DNA of 28,677 nucleotides from Sperchopsis tessellata (GCA_033557685.1 JAWQRN010000528.1:1-28677), one strand, 5' to 3'; positions 1 to 11,162 are shown, counted from the first letter of the stretch. Numbers and translations are program-made. Notes: generated by a model not told the origin, from the sequence alone.

Positions 1-189
1 TATATATATAAATTTTAAAAATTACAAAATCAATATTGAGTGTTATTATTCATGCTTTTGGTAACTGGCACTCATACAGAACCATAGCATTGATATATAC
101 TAGGATATACTACTGTTGCTTGTATATTGATAGACGTTTGCAATGCTATAACTTAACATCTATTGACTGCATACATGACACTACCCACT

Positions 190-935
190 CAAACCGAATA
201 GATTTCAATAGCTGACAGTTTTTGTAACAGATGAAATTTTCTAAATTGTATAGGCGCAATAGATGAAAAATCTGTTACTATTGCTACTCAAGCTAATAGT
301 GAATTTCTCTATTTTAACAATAAGAAAACTTTCCCATTGACTTATTAGTACTAGTTGACGCAAATTATAAATTTACAGTTGTCGAGATTTGAAGTTACGG
401 CAAGAATAGTGATGGGGGTATTTTCCTAATTCAAAATTAGGACAATTTCTTACAACTAGAAAACTAAATGTGCCAGAAGACACAAAACTTCCAAACTCTG
501 ACATTGTGTTGCCCTGTGTGATTGTGGGAGATTACAGTTTTCCATCGAAAACTAATTTTTTAAGACTATATGCTAGACCACAACTTGATGACGTCCGAAA
601 ATAATATTACAACCACCCCTACTCACTTGCAATAAGTGTATCGAAAATGCGTTTGGGATTTTGTCCCAAAAATTTAAAATTTACCAACGACGGATCCAAC
701 TAAAGACAGAACGCGTGGAAAAAGTCATATTAAACACTTGTTTTATTTTGAACCTCCTGTGGAACCACTGGGAAAAAATTTAAGGAACATATATAACATA
801 TATAATTTAAGGAACGTAACAAGAAGGTAGTGTCAGCCGATCAGATGTTCACTTAAAAGACGTGTTTAAAGTATTCTTGAATGGCGCATCAGGAAGTATT
901 GAATAGTGGCAGAAATTCATTGTAAGTAAATACCT
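190..935 (+). pseudogene. PIF/Harbinger (HARBI1-like) transposase relic
   Basis: Cut-and-paste DNA transposase of the PIF/Harbinger superfamily (DDE_Tnp_4 type), which in life would excise and insert the element at a 3-bp target. Translation across three frames gives, in order, NFLNCIGAIDEK (about 229-270), LVDANYKFT (about 352-380), LPNSDIVLPCVIVGDYSFPS (about 489-548), LRLYARPQLDD (about 560-592), IENAFGILSQKFKIYQRRI (640-696) and DVFKVFLNGASGSIE (about 859-903). The order and wording match the C-terminal DDE half of HARBI1-like proteins. I read the catalytic residues as Asp in IDEK (codon 262), Asp in VGDY (530) and Glu in IENAFG (643); this assignment is from family knowledge. Several in-frame stops (for example TAG TAC TAG near 345-355) and frame changes show it is dead. 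The N-terminal part and the partner Myb-like gene are not seen. Terminal repeats were not located. Confidence 0.87.
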
Positions 936-1324
936 GTACTTGAGATGGCAACCGTTTCATTACACCGAATATTATTAAACTTACCTATTATTTTATTTGT
1001 AATAATAAATTCCTTAAATGAATTACAAACGATAGGCATGTAAAATAAAATTTGTACTCTCACCATCCATTTAATTGTTTTTTATATTGTGTCTGTGATT
1101 ACAGTACTGTAAGGAAAATAGATTCTTCAAATAACAACTTAGATGGACACCTTACTGCAACATTATTTTCAGTATTACTTTTTGTAAAATATCTAATTTT
1201 GAAATATAATCTGCTGACTCATATATTCCAATTTAAGGTAATATAACTTAGAATCGACTGCACTAGACCATTATAAAACAATGTCTAATAACTGAAGGCA
1301 CTCCTCGTAATCGCAGGTGAAGAC
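936..1324. other. Spacer without recognisable feature
   Basis: AT-rich sequence between the Harbinger and R1-clade relics. It contains a short palindromic stretch around 985-1015 (TTTATTTGTAATAATAAATTCC) but no coding match that I can support. Terminal inverted repeats for the Harbinger element should lie near here and were not found by eye. Confidence 0.5.
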
Positions 1325-2300
1325 AGGACAGGGTTATGCTTGAGCTGTGGGAAGGTAAAACATATGAATAAGAGCTGTAAGGAAACACAAAGATGTCCCA
1401 TAATTAAAGTCGAAGGCCACCAGGCGGGAACGTATTGCTGCTCGGAATTTAAATGTGCACTGCATTCAGAAATGACAAAAATCCTACAAGTAAATGTAAA
1501 TTGGTGCAGAGCGGACAATGACTTACTATTTGCGACCTCGGCGCAGCTAAAACGGACCTACTAGTGGTAAGTGAACCAAACAAAAATCTCGTCAAAGGAA
1601 ATGATTGGTTCAAAAATGCTAATAGCGATGCGGTAACAAAAGTACTAAATAAGAACATACACATACATAGCACAGGTAATGAGCTGAGATTTGTGTGATT
1701 AGAGATAGAGAAATGTGCAACATACAACTACTATCATTCTCCGAATGAAGACAGCCAAGAGTTTGCAGCATCACTAGACCTCCTGGCGGATAGCGGAGGA
1801 AGTCAGAGGAAGGAGGTCATAGTAGCAGGTGACTTTAATGTAAAGTCAGCAGAATGGGGATCACCAAAAACAGTCTGTAGAGGAAACCTGCTCACGGAAT
1901 GGTCTGCAGGATTAAATGTAAACGTGCCTTTGGAGTCAGTACTTTCGAAAGAGGAGCCACAAGATCAATTCTTGACTTGACTATCACTACTGCGGGGATA
2001 GCTTCTCGGATCACGGGATTGGAAGTATTAGAAAAAGAAACCCTGAACGACCACAAGTACATATGCTTCATGATGGGAACCAATCAGCAAGGAAGTACTC
2101 AAGACCGGATGCATGTGGGTAGATGGTCGCTCAAAAACTATAAATGGAGAGACTGACGAGTACTCTCCAGAGAGAGACATGACTGGAGAGGCAGAAAAGA
2201 CGGAAAAAAAATTAACAGAAATACTTATCAGGGCCAGTGATGCCTAGAACAAGTTTCACCAGCCGGAGGAGACATGAAAATACATCGATAACTGCACGAA
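1325..2300 (+). pseudogene. R1-clade non-LTR retrotransposon relic: ORF1 zinc knuckle and APE endonuclease
   Basis: Remnant of a LINE-type retrotransposon. The first part (1337-1378) reads CLSCGKVKHMNKSC, a perfect C-x2-C-x4-H-x4-C gag-like zinc knuckle, followed by a damaged second knuckle (CPIIKVEGHQAGTYCC, second Cys replaced by Ile). About 1480 on begins an apurinic/apyrimidinic endonuclease domain: ILQVNVNWCRADNDLL, LLVVSEPNKNLVKGNDWF, VIVAGDFNVKSAEWGS (about 1819-1866), ATRSILDLTITT and ETLNDHKYICF (about 2038-2070). The GDFN and NDH motifs are active-site motifs of the endonuclease. The wording is that of R1-clade elements of insects. The frame breaks near 1550 and again near 1910, with a TGA at 1696 where Trp is expected. 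After about 2250 the linker (MPRTSFTSRR) fades and no reverse transcriptase follows, so the copy is truncated or deleted at its 3' side. Confidence 0.9.
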
Positions 2301-2319
2301 ACTTTTCGAACAATAAAGT

Positions 2320-4740
2320 AGTATCTTACAAATCATAGACATTTTGGCTAATGATAACGGTGAATTTACATTAAACTGAATGAAGATAAATACATTGAAA
2401 CAGCATCACTCCTGTAAGAAATTTCTGTTATTACATATATCATACGGCGAGGTTTCAAGTTGTGTGACTCAATTATATTTTCCCAAGAGTGCTTACAGTC
2501 CCTCCAAACAGGAATAAAAGTGATAATGTTACAATGCATTCAGATACCTATTGGTATAGGTGCGTTTACGACAAATATAATGAAGAAGTGAACCATCGGA
2601 TCTACATTTCAGTAACACAGCTAACAAATGTCCCATTATTATGTTCAAAGATGCTTACGTCTTATGTTCCCCAAACAATCAGAGACGCCACTGAGGTTTA
2701 TAATCACCCTAGAAATATTCACAGGAACGATCATTTTTAATTTATTCTTGCTTGGATAACTGCCATGGCTCATTTCTGTCCTCATAAACTCCATAATAAT
2801 CATCCGAATAAAGTTAATTTATGTAATATAAGTCGCCTTAAACAGATCCCATGCAAAAGTGAATGATACGTTGGCACCTTTCCGAAACTATACATTGCTT
2901 CTATCCAGAAACATAATAGCTTTTAAGCTTCGTTATTTTGAACTAAATGTCTTATGCTAGTTATCTATAAGTGATAAGTATCTATCGAACTTTACAGCTC
3001 GCGCTAGAATGCTTTGTTACAATTTCCTTCTACAGAATAATGCCAAGTTTATTGGATTAATTAATTGCTCTGGTAGTTCATTCAAAATTACTTAGTTCAT
3101 ACAATAAACGTATAAATTAAGTGAATCTTCAAAATCAATACACTAGATTATGTAATTACAATCTCAGAAAAAAGACTTCATACATTTTGTAGTGTTATTG
3201 AACAAATCCTGTGGGTACACAGTCCTTAATGGGTAACTCCCAGATAATAACTAATAAGAGCCTGAAATAAACAAAATTTATTGCAATCCTTTTTTCTTTT
3301 CGTTTTCCTGTAAAGTCATATATATCGGACTAGTTAGTGATGTAAACTATGATAAAGATTCAAACTTAGTACGTGATAATAATGTAACCAAAAACTTATT
3401 TAACTTAGATCAATTAAATGTCAAATATAACTTGGATATTTATTCATATCCAAACCCAGATCTCTACATTTTGGTGGACTGTGGGAGGGTAGAATCATAT
3501 TCTTAAATACATATTTAAAAAAGGAATATTTTGCAATTCAATCCTCACATCTGAGATATAAATTGCAGCAGCTTTGAATTTAACGTGTATCGCATCCTCA
3601 GCAACAATCATTTTGGCCTAAATCCACTTACAGGTGGTTACTTTCTAACTGAGAGACCATTGCCAGATATTGATATAATGTAAACAGGTTTAATGGAACT
3701 GAAACAAACGTTGGCATGATTATATAAATTAAATGCAATCATTATATAAAAGGAACATTGACCAACATGTGTCCACAAAAATGATTAGTAGTCAAAAAAA
3801 AAACATTCCACCGTTATTATGGAAGCTATAATGAAAGTTTTGTAAAGAAATTTTGTAACTACACGTAGGGAAAATGCAGTGGCAAACATTTTTTTGTTAA
3901 TTCGATTGTCATAGAATTTCAGTAATATAATTGTGACCAAGTAGTGTTTATAAGCAATCCAATTTTTTCACTAAGAAATTCATGAAAACCATAAGAACTT
4001 TATAGTCATTCCATCCTAAATATGACCCTTTGAATTTTTTATAGAATATTCCACTTGAACAAGAGTGTTGAATTATATTAGTTCTGCGGAAAAAAAAATT
4101 TCGCATGGAAACTATAAAATTTGTGGTTTGAAACCAATGTCCTGTGCGTATAGAGGGCAAAATGGAAAATCAGCTATAAAATTATGATTACAGATGTGAC
4201 GACATAAGCTGGCCTCCGCACGTATATCTATATAAAACCGGTATATGGATATACTGAAGGGCGAATGATATCAACCTATACGAGTCATGGGGTGTAGTTG
4301 CACCTTTGGCAGACTTATTATCCTTGCGAGTGAGATCGAGAATTGATGTCTCCCTGTAGGACGAAGAGTAAACTAACTCATCACAAATCTTGCGCCCTTC
4401 GACAGACCTGATTTATTATGAAATATGTCTTGCATCATTTCGAAATTGAAATATTTTAGACTTCGCTCCCTGCACATTTATTATAGACTTTATTTTCTTT
4501 CAAGTCTCTTTCTACAAATAAGATCTTTACTTTTATTCTGTCAATATATCTACGAGTTTTTACATCTTAATAAATTTACCCATTTCCTGAAAACGCTTTG
4601 TTATTAAAGATCATTCCTATCTCACGAGGCACAATTAATTGTGTAAATATGTCTGATAAATATTGTTGTCAAACAGTTATTCTATTATTATAGCTCATTT
4701 ATTATTGTATTATTTTAATCAACAATTATATATATTTTTT
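2320..4740. other. AT-rich spacer, no supported gene
   Basis: About 2.4 kb without a recognisable protein family on either strand. Short open frames at 2489-2740 (+) and 3948-4160 (-) have no motif, compositional bias or neighbours that argue for coding. A small GC-richer patch at about 4200-4420 reads as unique sequence, without a recognisable product. Confidence 0.5.
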
Positions 4741-4742
4741 AG

Positions 4743-4743
4743 C

Positions 4744-4792
<49 letters not shown>

Positions 4793-4802
4793 ATATATAT
4801 AA
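4743..4802. repeat. (TA)n microsatellite
   Basis: About 60 bases of almost pure alternating TA with three interruptions (a C near 4760, T-runs near 4778-4781). The open frame across it encodes only Tyr/Ile alternation and is a repeat artefact. Confidence 0.95.
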
Positions 4803-4803
4803 A

Positions 4804-5980
4804 TATAAACATGTAAATCTTGATCTTGAGGTTTATAATATTTCACGCCCATATTCAGATTTAATGACCCATTGAATAAAGTATATTTTTTGCATAACGT
4901 TCCCGAAGTTTTCAGAGAAATTTGTTAAATAAAGAGCATGGGATGTAATATTAAAATCTGGAAGAAATTAAAGCTATACAGAAAATGTACAAAGATTAAA
5001 ATTAATCTTAGAGTTGTGTAAAACTCCTGAAAACCAAAAATATAGGGAACGAGGGAATGCCATTATTTCATAACATGAAATAAAAAGGACTCTAACAACC
5101 TACAGGAAGCATGTATAAAAATGAAAAATACATGAGCATCAATTTTAGCAGAAAATTAGTGAACAAAAATAAAACAGGCACTGGAGTTTGACAATTACAC
5201 TTACCTCTACACCGACTCGTGGGATTATCTTATTCTCGAATGCCGCAAAATTGAACTTCCCCAACACCTCACAAATTGGCAGTTTGTATTCAGGTTTCGT
5301 ATGGGTCTTTTACTTACATTACATTAATTAAATTCACTGTAAAAAACCTTGCGGGGACCTTACTAACATATTGCTATTACTTTTGTATCGAATTCAACAA
5401 GAATTTAATTATTTTTTGCAGCAAATGATTCCACGAATCGGAAATCAGAAGCCAAAGATTACATTTTCAGTTCATATAAAGTTGTTGGTAGCCCGAAAAT
5501 AACTTACTGCCAGATTCATCCCCACAGAAATCAGTGCTTTGTTTCGATTTTATAAAAATGTATTTCTTAATATATGTACATATCTATTAAATATCTCTAT
5601 TTTTTATTTGATTTTATTTAAAAAAATAGCCTTTATTCTTTTCTCATTCTACTTATTGTCTTATACCTGAATAAACAGGTAAGAAAGCCAACAAAAATTA
5701 TGAAATTGCTTTTACTTAAAACAATAATTGTTTCTACTTTCCGCAAATTTTATGTTTCAAGTGAAAATTGTATTTCTTTCAGAAAGAATAAGTTTTTACT
5801 ACACAATTAGTCACAATACAATAGAAAAATATCTGCTCATGCTCAAATACCCTCAAGTTTTTTTTCTGTTTACTATTAAGAGCCATTCCTCTGACAAATT
5901 TTGCTATTATTTTGTACTTATATAACGAAATTAATTACCATTTAGGTTCTATCAAAGTTGCGCAAATTAAATTCAGCCAC
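4804..5980. other. AT-rich spacer with one exon-like minus-strand frame
   Basis: Mostly AT-rich DNA with no recognised family. The only exception is the exon-like frame at 5205-5309 on the minus strand, listed separately. The open frame at 5728-5925 is low-complexity hydrophobic and unsupported. Confidence 0.45.
5205..5309 (-). other. Speculative exon-like frame with consensus splice donor
   Basis: On the minus strand a 35-codon open frame in a locally GC-richer patch contains EYKLPICEVLGKFNFAAF and then IIPRVGVE. It ends exactly at GAG followed by GTAAGT (minus-strand donor at 5204-5199), a textbook insect 5' splice site. A pyrimidine-rich acceptor-like TTTTTTACAG lies at 5346-5337, but the frame has a TAA between it and the open part, so that acceptor cannot simply be used. 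I do not recognise the peptide. It may be a true internal exon of a host gene with another acceptor, a decayed exon, or chance. Confidence 0.15.
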
Positions 5981-5989
5981 TCATTGGCT

Positions 5990-6370
5990 TTGAATAAAAT
6001 CAGCACTCATCACAACCATCTGGGCACAGAGAAATGTCTATGAAGGAGGCTGTTGAGGCCTAGTAAAACATCCGTTAACTAGGAATGATTGATACGATTT
6101 AAGCTCATTGATAGCTGCTGGAGTGATTAGTTGATATGAATGGAGTAGAAGGGACTATATTCGATGCTCTTGCAAAGTTCACATCTGGGGTCAGATCCGA
6201 CGGCTAAATAACAAACATCACAACCCTTTGGCTGCCCGCTTCCGCCATACATCCCAACCTTTGACAAGGCAATATTCAGAGCACGGAGGAATTACAGAGA
6301 ACCCTCCAAGTCTTCCTTTCAATTATACATAATATCTATGCCAGTATCACTGCCTGAAGCCGGCGACCGT
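5990..6370. other. GC-richer unassigned patch
   Basis: Clearly less AT-rich than its surroundings, with runs such as GCTGCCCGCTTCCGCC. It reads like part of an old repetitive element, with broken frames on both strands (plus-strand pieces such as FGCPLPPYIPTFDKAIF). I cannot assign a family. The segment ends shortly before the 5' end of the mariner relic. Confidence 0.35.
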
Positions 6371-6512
6371 ATTTATATTTATTTGCATTTCTAAAATGTA
6401 ATAAACGAAACTGCCAATACCAGTACGTAATTTAATATTTGTCGTTTGTAACTCTTCAATGTGGACTGTTTACTAAAGTATTTGATTCGATCAAATGCAT
6501 ACATAAAATACA

Positions 6513-6905
6513 TACAAGGGCGAGTATTTAAATATGTGGCTTTCACAGAACGAAAAATATATATAGTTTTATGGTGTCATTTTTTAACTAACTATAAAAT
6601 AAAATAAATTGATTTAAATCGACCATATTTTCGAGCTATGATTTATTACGACTTTCAATCAAATGAAGTCGACTTTTGGTAACGAAGCACTATCTAAAGC
6701 AATAATTTACAATTGGTACATAGAATTCAAGTCTGAACGTGGAAGTATCAATGATACATTTTGTGAAGGTCGACCAAGAACAGCTGTTACTCCGGAACAC
6801 ATTGATGCTGTGTATGGAATGATTATATTAAACTGGCATGTAACATATGATGAAATTAAGACATCTTTAAACAGGACCCGAGTGCATTCAATTTTAAACT
6901 GACAG
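6513..6905 (+). pseudogene. mariner transposase relic, 5' end and N-terminal DNA-binding part
   Basis: 5' part of a mariner element (Tc1/mariner superfamily, DD34D type). A candidate terminus TACAAGGGCGAGTATTTAAA begins at a TA at 6513, in keeping with TA target sites. The coding part begins near 6615 with DLNRPYFRAMIYYDF. After a short deletion it continues in the 6663-6902 frame with STFGNEALSKAIIYNWY, FCEGRPRTAVTPEHIDAV and HVTYDEIKTSLNRTRVHSIL, the paired helix-turn-helix region that binds the terminal repeats. It stops at TGA just after VHSILN, before the catalytic domain. The piece is not joined in phase to the minus-strand mariner piece at 7149-7705. The two may be halves of one rearranged copy or two separate insertions. 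Confidence 0.87.
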
Positions 6906-7145
6906 AGTTCAGATACAACAGCTCATATAGCATATATGACCACATAAAGCAGAGCATAAAGCAAGCAGCCATGGAAGCTTTAGAAGAAATAGAGAAAGAA
7001 AACATAGCAATTGGGTTTCACCATCACACAATACACGGACACTTAAGAGGAAATAGAAAATAGACTTGTACAAGCGAGAACCTGTATAAGAAAACTTCAA
7101 CCAATTATATGGAATAAGAATATACATAAGAGGACGAAACATAAA
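6906..7145 (+). pseudogene. Collapsed LINE fragment between two mariner pieces
   Basis: Short remnant resembling non-LTR retrotransposon protein. The first part (about 6930-7000) reads DHIKQSIKQAAMEALEEIEK, like the helical linker after the endonuclease. In another frame the second part (about 7062-7130) reads RLVQARTCIRKLQPIIWNKN, like the segment after the RT palm that normally reads as R..K/Q.R..IR.LN...W in RTE-like and related elements. The reverse transcriptase core between them is absent. Frame changes and a TAG show it is non-functional. The clade cannot be set from so little sequence. Confidence 0.4.
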
Positions 7146-7148
7146 AAG

Positions 7149-7705
7149 TATGAGGGTTACCTTTTGAATGTTTAGAAAAACTAGGAAAGAAAATTTTTTT
7201 GGAACAAGCTGTTTTATTGCTTTTCAAAATATTCACCTTTAAGATTTACACTTTTGCATGCGTTCAAACAAAATCTCGAAACATTTTTTTCACTCTGAAA
7301 TTGCTATCTCAAAAACATACTTTAACAGCTTCTTGAGCTGCCCACGCATTTTTTGTTTAACATTGGGGAACAAATATGTCGTTAGGCGATAAATCAGGTG
7401 AATATGGACAATGAGACATTAATTTGATATTTTTCTCCTTCAAATAATCAATTGTTTGTCGTAGTGTGAGCACGTTGTCGTGATGTAGAATGATGCGATG
7501 TTTTCAGTTGTTTTCTAGTTTCATCGATGACTTCTAGCAAACAAATTCTTGTATGCCATTCAGCGTTAACTGTTCTTCGATACTGGTTGCGATATGTCCC
7601 GTACAACCGAAGAAACGATCAAGTGTTTCGTGAACGAACAACTTTTGTGGGATTCGGTTCATCTTGGAACACCCAAACAGTGGATTGTTTTTTAGTTTCC
7701 AATTG
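7149..7705 (-). pseudogene. mariner transposase relic, catalytic C-terminal part and 3' end
   Basis: Minus-strand C-terminal part of a mariner transposase. Reading down from 7705: KNNPLFGCSKMNRIPQKLFV (mariner consensus-like WVFQDEPNPTKVV in altered form), then GCTGHIATSIEEQLTLN. After a frame change IILHHDNVLTLRQTIDYLKE (HHDN near 7470-7500, carrying the second catalytic Asp) follows, then LMSHCPYSPDLSPNDIF with the third Asp region. After more breaks comes a C-terminal KKMFRDFV-like stretch near 7260-7300. The 3' terminus is probably TATGAGGGTTACCTTTTGAA starting at a TA at 7149; it shares AGGG and TTTRAAT with the terminus at 6513. First catalytic Asp and N-terminal half were not found on this strand. 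Several frameshifts make it dead. Confidence 0.87.
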
Positions 7706-8340
7706 TAATTAAATTGTTCTTTTATTATTCTATTTTGCGCCAATTTAAAAATCATGTTTATTTATTAGATAAATTTCTATCGCAGAGATTATTATATTGG
7801 AGTTTTGTAAACCTTCAGGTATTATTTTGAATTATTATTAAGATTTTCTTGAATTGGAAGATTGTAAACCTTGGGGTTCTATTTATTTATTGTAAGTCAA
7901 CCAATGTTCAACGACTGTAAGGCGCCTATCTCCGCGATCACGTATTTGTTCTTTCTTTCATTATATTCCGTTGAACCAGAACTGGTTTTTGAATATCTCC
8001 CAGGCATGCAAAGCGGACTAGTAGAATTGAGTACTTATTACGGTAGACACATTACTATCAGTTTCAACTCCATGTGGAGGTTTGGCGATCCTACCTTTCC
8101 CTAATTTGATCTATAGTTGGTCTTTGAACAGCTCGCAGGATTTCAAAGAAAAACCATTTCTATATTATGTGCTCTTTTAATTTTGTTGAATTCTAGTTCA
8201 ATATACATCTTAAACTTTTTCTCTTGTTTAATTCACCTTTCACCTATTTAACCATCACGAATTTAATTCCACTGCATGGTGTCCTGTGCTAAATAACAAC
8301 TAGATGCTCACAGCATGGACAAACATAGTTAATAAGAAGT
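7706..8340. other. Likely 3' part of the I-group LINE plus spacer
   Basis: No confident domain. On the minus strand this is downstream of the RNase H fragment and may hold its 3' coding tail and untranslated region; an AATAAATAAATAG run on that strand near 7885-7897 could be part of a 3' tail. Two short direct copies of TTGTAAACCTT lie at about 7805 and 7863. The plus-strand frame at 7871-8104 has no family match. Confidence 0.35.
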
Positions 8341-8500
8341 AGAAGGGGAAAAGTGGGAACATTTCACTATAAAGCGTATCCCAACTCCATCTCTAGTTTT
8401 AGACCCGTCAGTGAACATGTGTACGTAATCTGGATATTGCAAACGTATATCGTGCATATATGCCTGTGGTCTAAATTGTTGGGGAATTCTTCAATAATCA
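8341..8500 (-). pseudogene. RNase H domain fragment of the I-group LINE
   Basis: Minus-strand peptide FRPQAYMHDIRLQYPDYVHM followed directly by FTDGSKTRDGVGIRF, the first RNase H motif (TDGS carrying the first catalytic Asp) as found in LINE-encoded RNase H domains. The codons for TDGSK lie near 8410-8398. It is in the expected position 3' of the RT. Later RNase H motifs (the Glu and second Asp blocks) are not recognisable, so only the beginning of the domain survives. Confidence 0.75.
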
Positions 8501-8759
8501 GACATGTAAAAATTATTTTTTTTTTGGTCGTTTACTTCATTTTCATCACCGTAATTAACAGCAATTTTCAAGGTGTATATATATATTTATTAAATAGTAC
8601 AGATTTTAAATAAGGATCTACTATCAAAGGTGTTGTTTTTACCTTCAAATACGAATTTGTTAAAATTAAAAATATTAGCTTGTTTAAGCTACCATTTCCT
8701 CATTTCTCCAAAAGTCGCACACATCGATCACACAACAATCTTTTTCTTAATCTATTGGA

Positions 8760-10060
8760 GGAAGACAAGATTCAGCTTTCATAACATTTTGCGGAGTACT
8801 ACTCATATATCCCAAACAAGAGCTTAGCGCTTTGTTTTTTTATTTTCTGCAAAGAATCACAGATGGGCTTGCACCTATGCTATAATGCGGTACTGCTCTC
8901 TGTATGTAGTGCTTCCAATTCTGCTTTCTATCAAAAAATAAACCTATAAACTTCACATGATCTCTGTGCAGAACATTTTAACCTGCTAGTGCAGTTTCAT
9001 TTGGAAAATAATTTAGTTTCCTGGTGAATATGCAAAGTAGTGATTTATTATTTAAATCGTTGGTAACTGACCATTTGTCAAACCTTAATATTGTTCCATC
9101 CAAACGATTAAATCAAGCTTGATCATCTTTGCTTCAATGTACAAAGAAACATTGTTAACATATTACAAGATTTTTATTTTGTCACAAAATATACTTTGCA
9201 TGTCCGCAACAGACATAATATATAAAATCGGACCGAGTATTTCTCCATGAGGAAATCCGGTTGATGTAAAACGTGGACCAATTTTTTCTCTATCTGAGTA
9301 AAGTTTGACAATATTAATAATTAATTTGCTAGATAGTTCAAAGTTCTTAAGCTTTATATAGTTAATGTGCATCTGTACATATATTATAAGTTCCTTGTGT
9401 ATCCAGAAACAGTGCTATAAGTGAATTGTTATTGGTAAATGCTCGCTGTATATCGAGAATGAGTTGATCAACAATGAGTGTTGTTGAATAATTTTTACGA
9501 AAACCAAATTGAGATGCTGATAGCAGTTCTTTAGATTCTAACTACCATAAAATTCGGCAGTTACTGAGTTTTTCTAATTTTTTTTAGAAGCTAAAGAAAA
9601 ATTGGCCTATAATAATCTGGTACCTGGTACCACGAGAGGACATTTTATATTGTTTTTAATGATAAACTTCAACAATAGAGAAAAGTTGGTCAAAAATAAG
9701 TATTTTATCAGTATTTGTTTTTCCATTAAAATTGATTGATGTTGTGCCTGGTATATCACAGAATCTGGAGATAATTTATTCAAATATTCATAAAACCAAG
9801 GATCTGTTTGTATTAGGTAAGTGTTTGAATAATTTTTAGTTTATTAATTTGAGGCCAACCATTTGTAATTGTAGTACCACCATTAAGCTTTTCACAGAAT
9901 TTGCGCCAGTTTTCTCGTTTAGCCTGTTTAATAATTTGTTTACACCTTACGTCAGCTTCTTTGTATTATAAGTAGTTACTCAAAATCGAGCATCATTCTT
10001 CTTCTTTCACTCTATAGTATTTGTCATTCCACCAGTGCTTTGAAACATTATTGATACAGA
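8760..10060 (-). pseudogene. Reverse transcriptase of the I-group LINE (broken)
   Basis: RNA-dependent DNA polymerase part of the LINE, which would copy element RNA at the nicked target. Visible blocks on the minus strand are LSASQFGFRKNYSTTLIVDQ followed by RAFTNNNSLIALFLDTQGTY (about 9530-9380; the LFLD Asp is the first palm Asp). Next come FELSSKLIINIVKLYSD and TGFPHGEILGPILYIMSVAD (9372-9163, where the consensus has LPQGS). The YADD site is degraded to a VIC-stop type reading near 9160. Then come WKHYIQRAVP and NYFPNETALAG (about 8990-8890), KFIGLFFDRKQNW, and after a deletion CLGYMSSTPQNVMKAESCLP (about 8815-8760). Loss of the catalytic YADD and many stops make this inactive. Confidence 0.85.
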
Positions 10061-10180
10061 CACTTCAATTTAATCTAAGCCATAGGCCGAGAAGCGGTCA
10101 TTAAATGATTTAATCGCCCGCCTTTTTTTAATAAACCTTTCATTTTGTTTGTGGTGGCTTTCTTTCAGCAAAGAAAGCTT

Positions 10181-10870
10181 TAGAATAGATTTTAGTAACA
10201 TCAATGACTGAACCAGTGTCTTCATCGCAAAAGTTGCTATTAATTATAATTTTTTAATAGTATTGTTACCGGGTTTACTTTAGTCGATTTAGTCATAGTT
10301 CTATTTATACCTCATAGCAATGATGTTTTCTTATCCTCCCAATTATCTGCAGCCAAATATGGCTAGGGTATCTAAAATAGTTTTCCCATTCCATTTGGCC
10401 TTTGCCAAGAGACATGCCAATAGCTGTCGTGAATAGGCGTATGCTTCTTTATTTGCAAAACTTACATTAATCGACTGAGGAGAAAACTTCTCAACATTGG
10501 TATTACCCTATTAGTACCAGATATAACCAGAATTTTTACTAACTCGTATATGACACTATTAATTTTGGGAAAGTAAGCTTGGCATTTGCGTCTGTAGTAA
10601 CAACTTTTTGCGAATGAACTAAATTATTTATATGAAGGGTGTATATATTTTTGTCACTAATATGTAGTAAACCGTAGTAAAATAATAAAAAAGTGGATCA
10701 ACGATCTACATTTATTAACAAGTCAACCCTCTACTACTCTATAATACATAATTGACTAATTTTCTTCGAAAGAAAATAAAGTATCCCCCAATACCTAAAA
10801 TTTAGAAAATGCTTTTGGCTTAGTTATAGCTATATGACCGGTCAATATAACTGCTTTATTTAACTGAAAA
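10181..10870. other. Unassigned AT-rich sequence upstream of the I-group LINE
   Basis: An endonuclease domain would be expected here on the minus strand if the LINE were complete, but I could not find GDFN or SDH-type motifs. The minus-strand peptide YSRQLLACLLAKAKWNGKTI (about 10440-10370) is unusually free of stops locally, yet I do not recognise it. Confidence 0.35.
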
Positions 10871-11162
10871 ATTATGAAATTAATATTATTATATTTGTAT
10901 ATTTTCGAGTATTTATGCTACTACTGCGACATACTGTGTCTACATATGTTATTTATGTGCCAATTTCAATTGAATATACGATATTGTATTATTTAATTTG
11001 CCTATATTTTAAATTTAGATTTATTCTGTTGCTTCAATTTCTTTTTTTGCTATCATTTTGCTAAAATTACTGTTTGCTCTCCATTTTGGTACTTCTAAAA
11101 GAATTATTGTATTTTTTGTTAATTGACACTATTTATACATATATTCATATATGTCTCATTAA

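Larger units (their letters stand above)
8341..10180 (-). mobile_element. I-group (I/LOA-like) LINE relic with RT and RNase H
   Basis: One minus-strand non-LTR retrotransposon is recognisable in colinear pieces. They are an endonuclease-RT linker near 10040-9850 (NDKYYRVKEE, then RCKQIIKQAKRENWRKFCEK), RT fingers and palm (9600-9140), the RT thumb region (9060-8760) and an RNase H start (8500-8341). An RNase H domain after RT is known from the I, LOA and related groups, which is why I prefer that assignment over Jockey or CR1. Small deletions and dozens of stops or frame shifts are present. No endonuclease domain could be recognised upstream of 10180. Confidence 0.8.

Noticed and set aside
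4663..4875. Open frame of 70 codons rich in Tyr/Ile
   Set aside because: It is a translation of the (TA)n microsatellite and flanks.
7871..8104. 77-codon plus-strand frame as a membrane protein gene
   Set aside because: It lies in the presumed 3' part of the minus-strand LINE and has no motif support.
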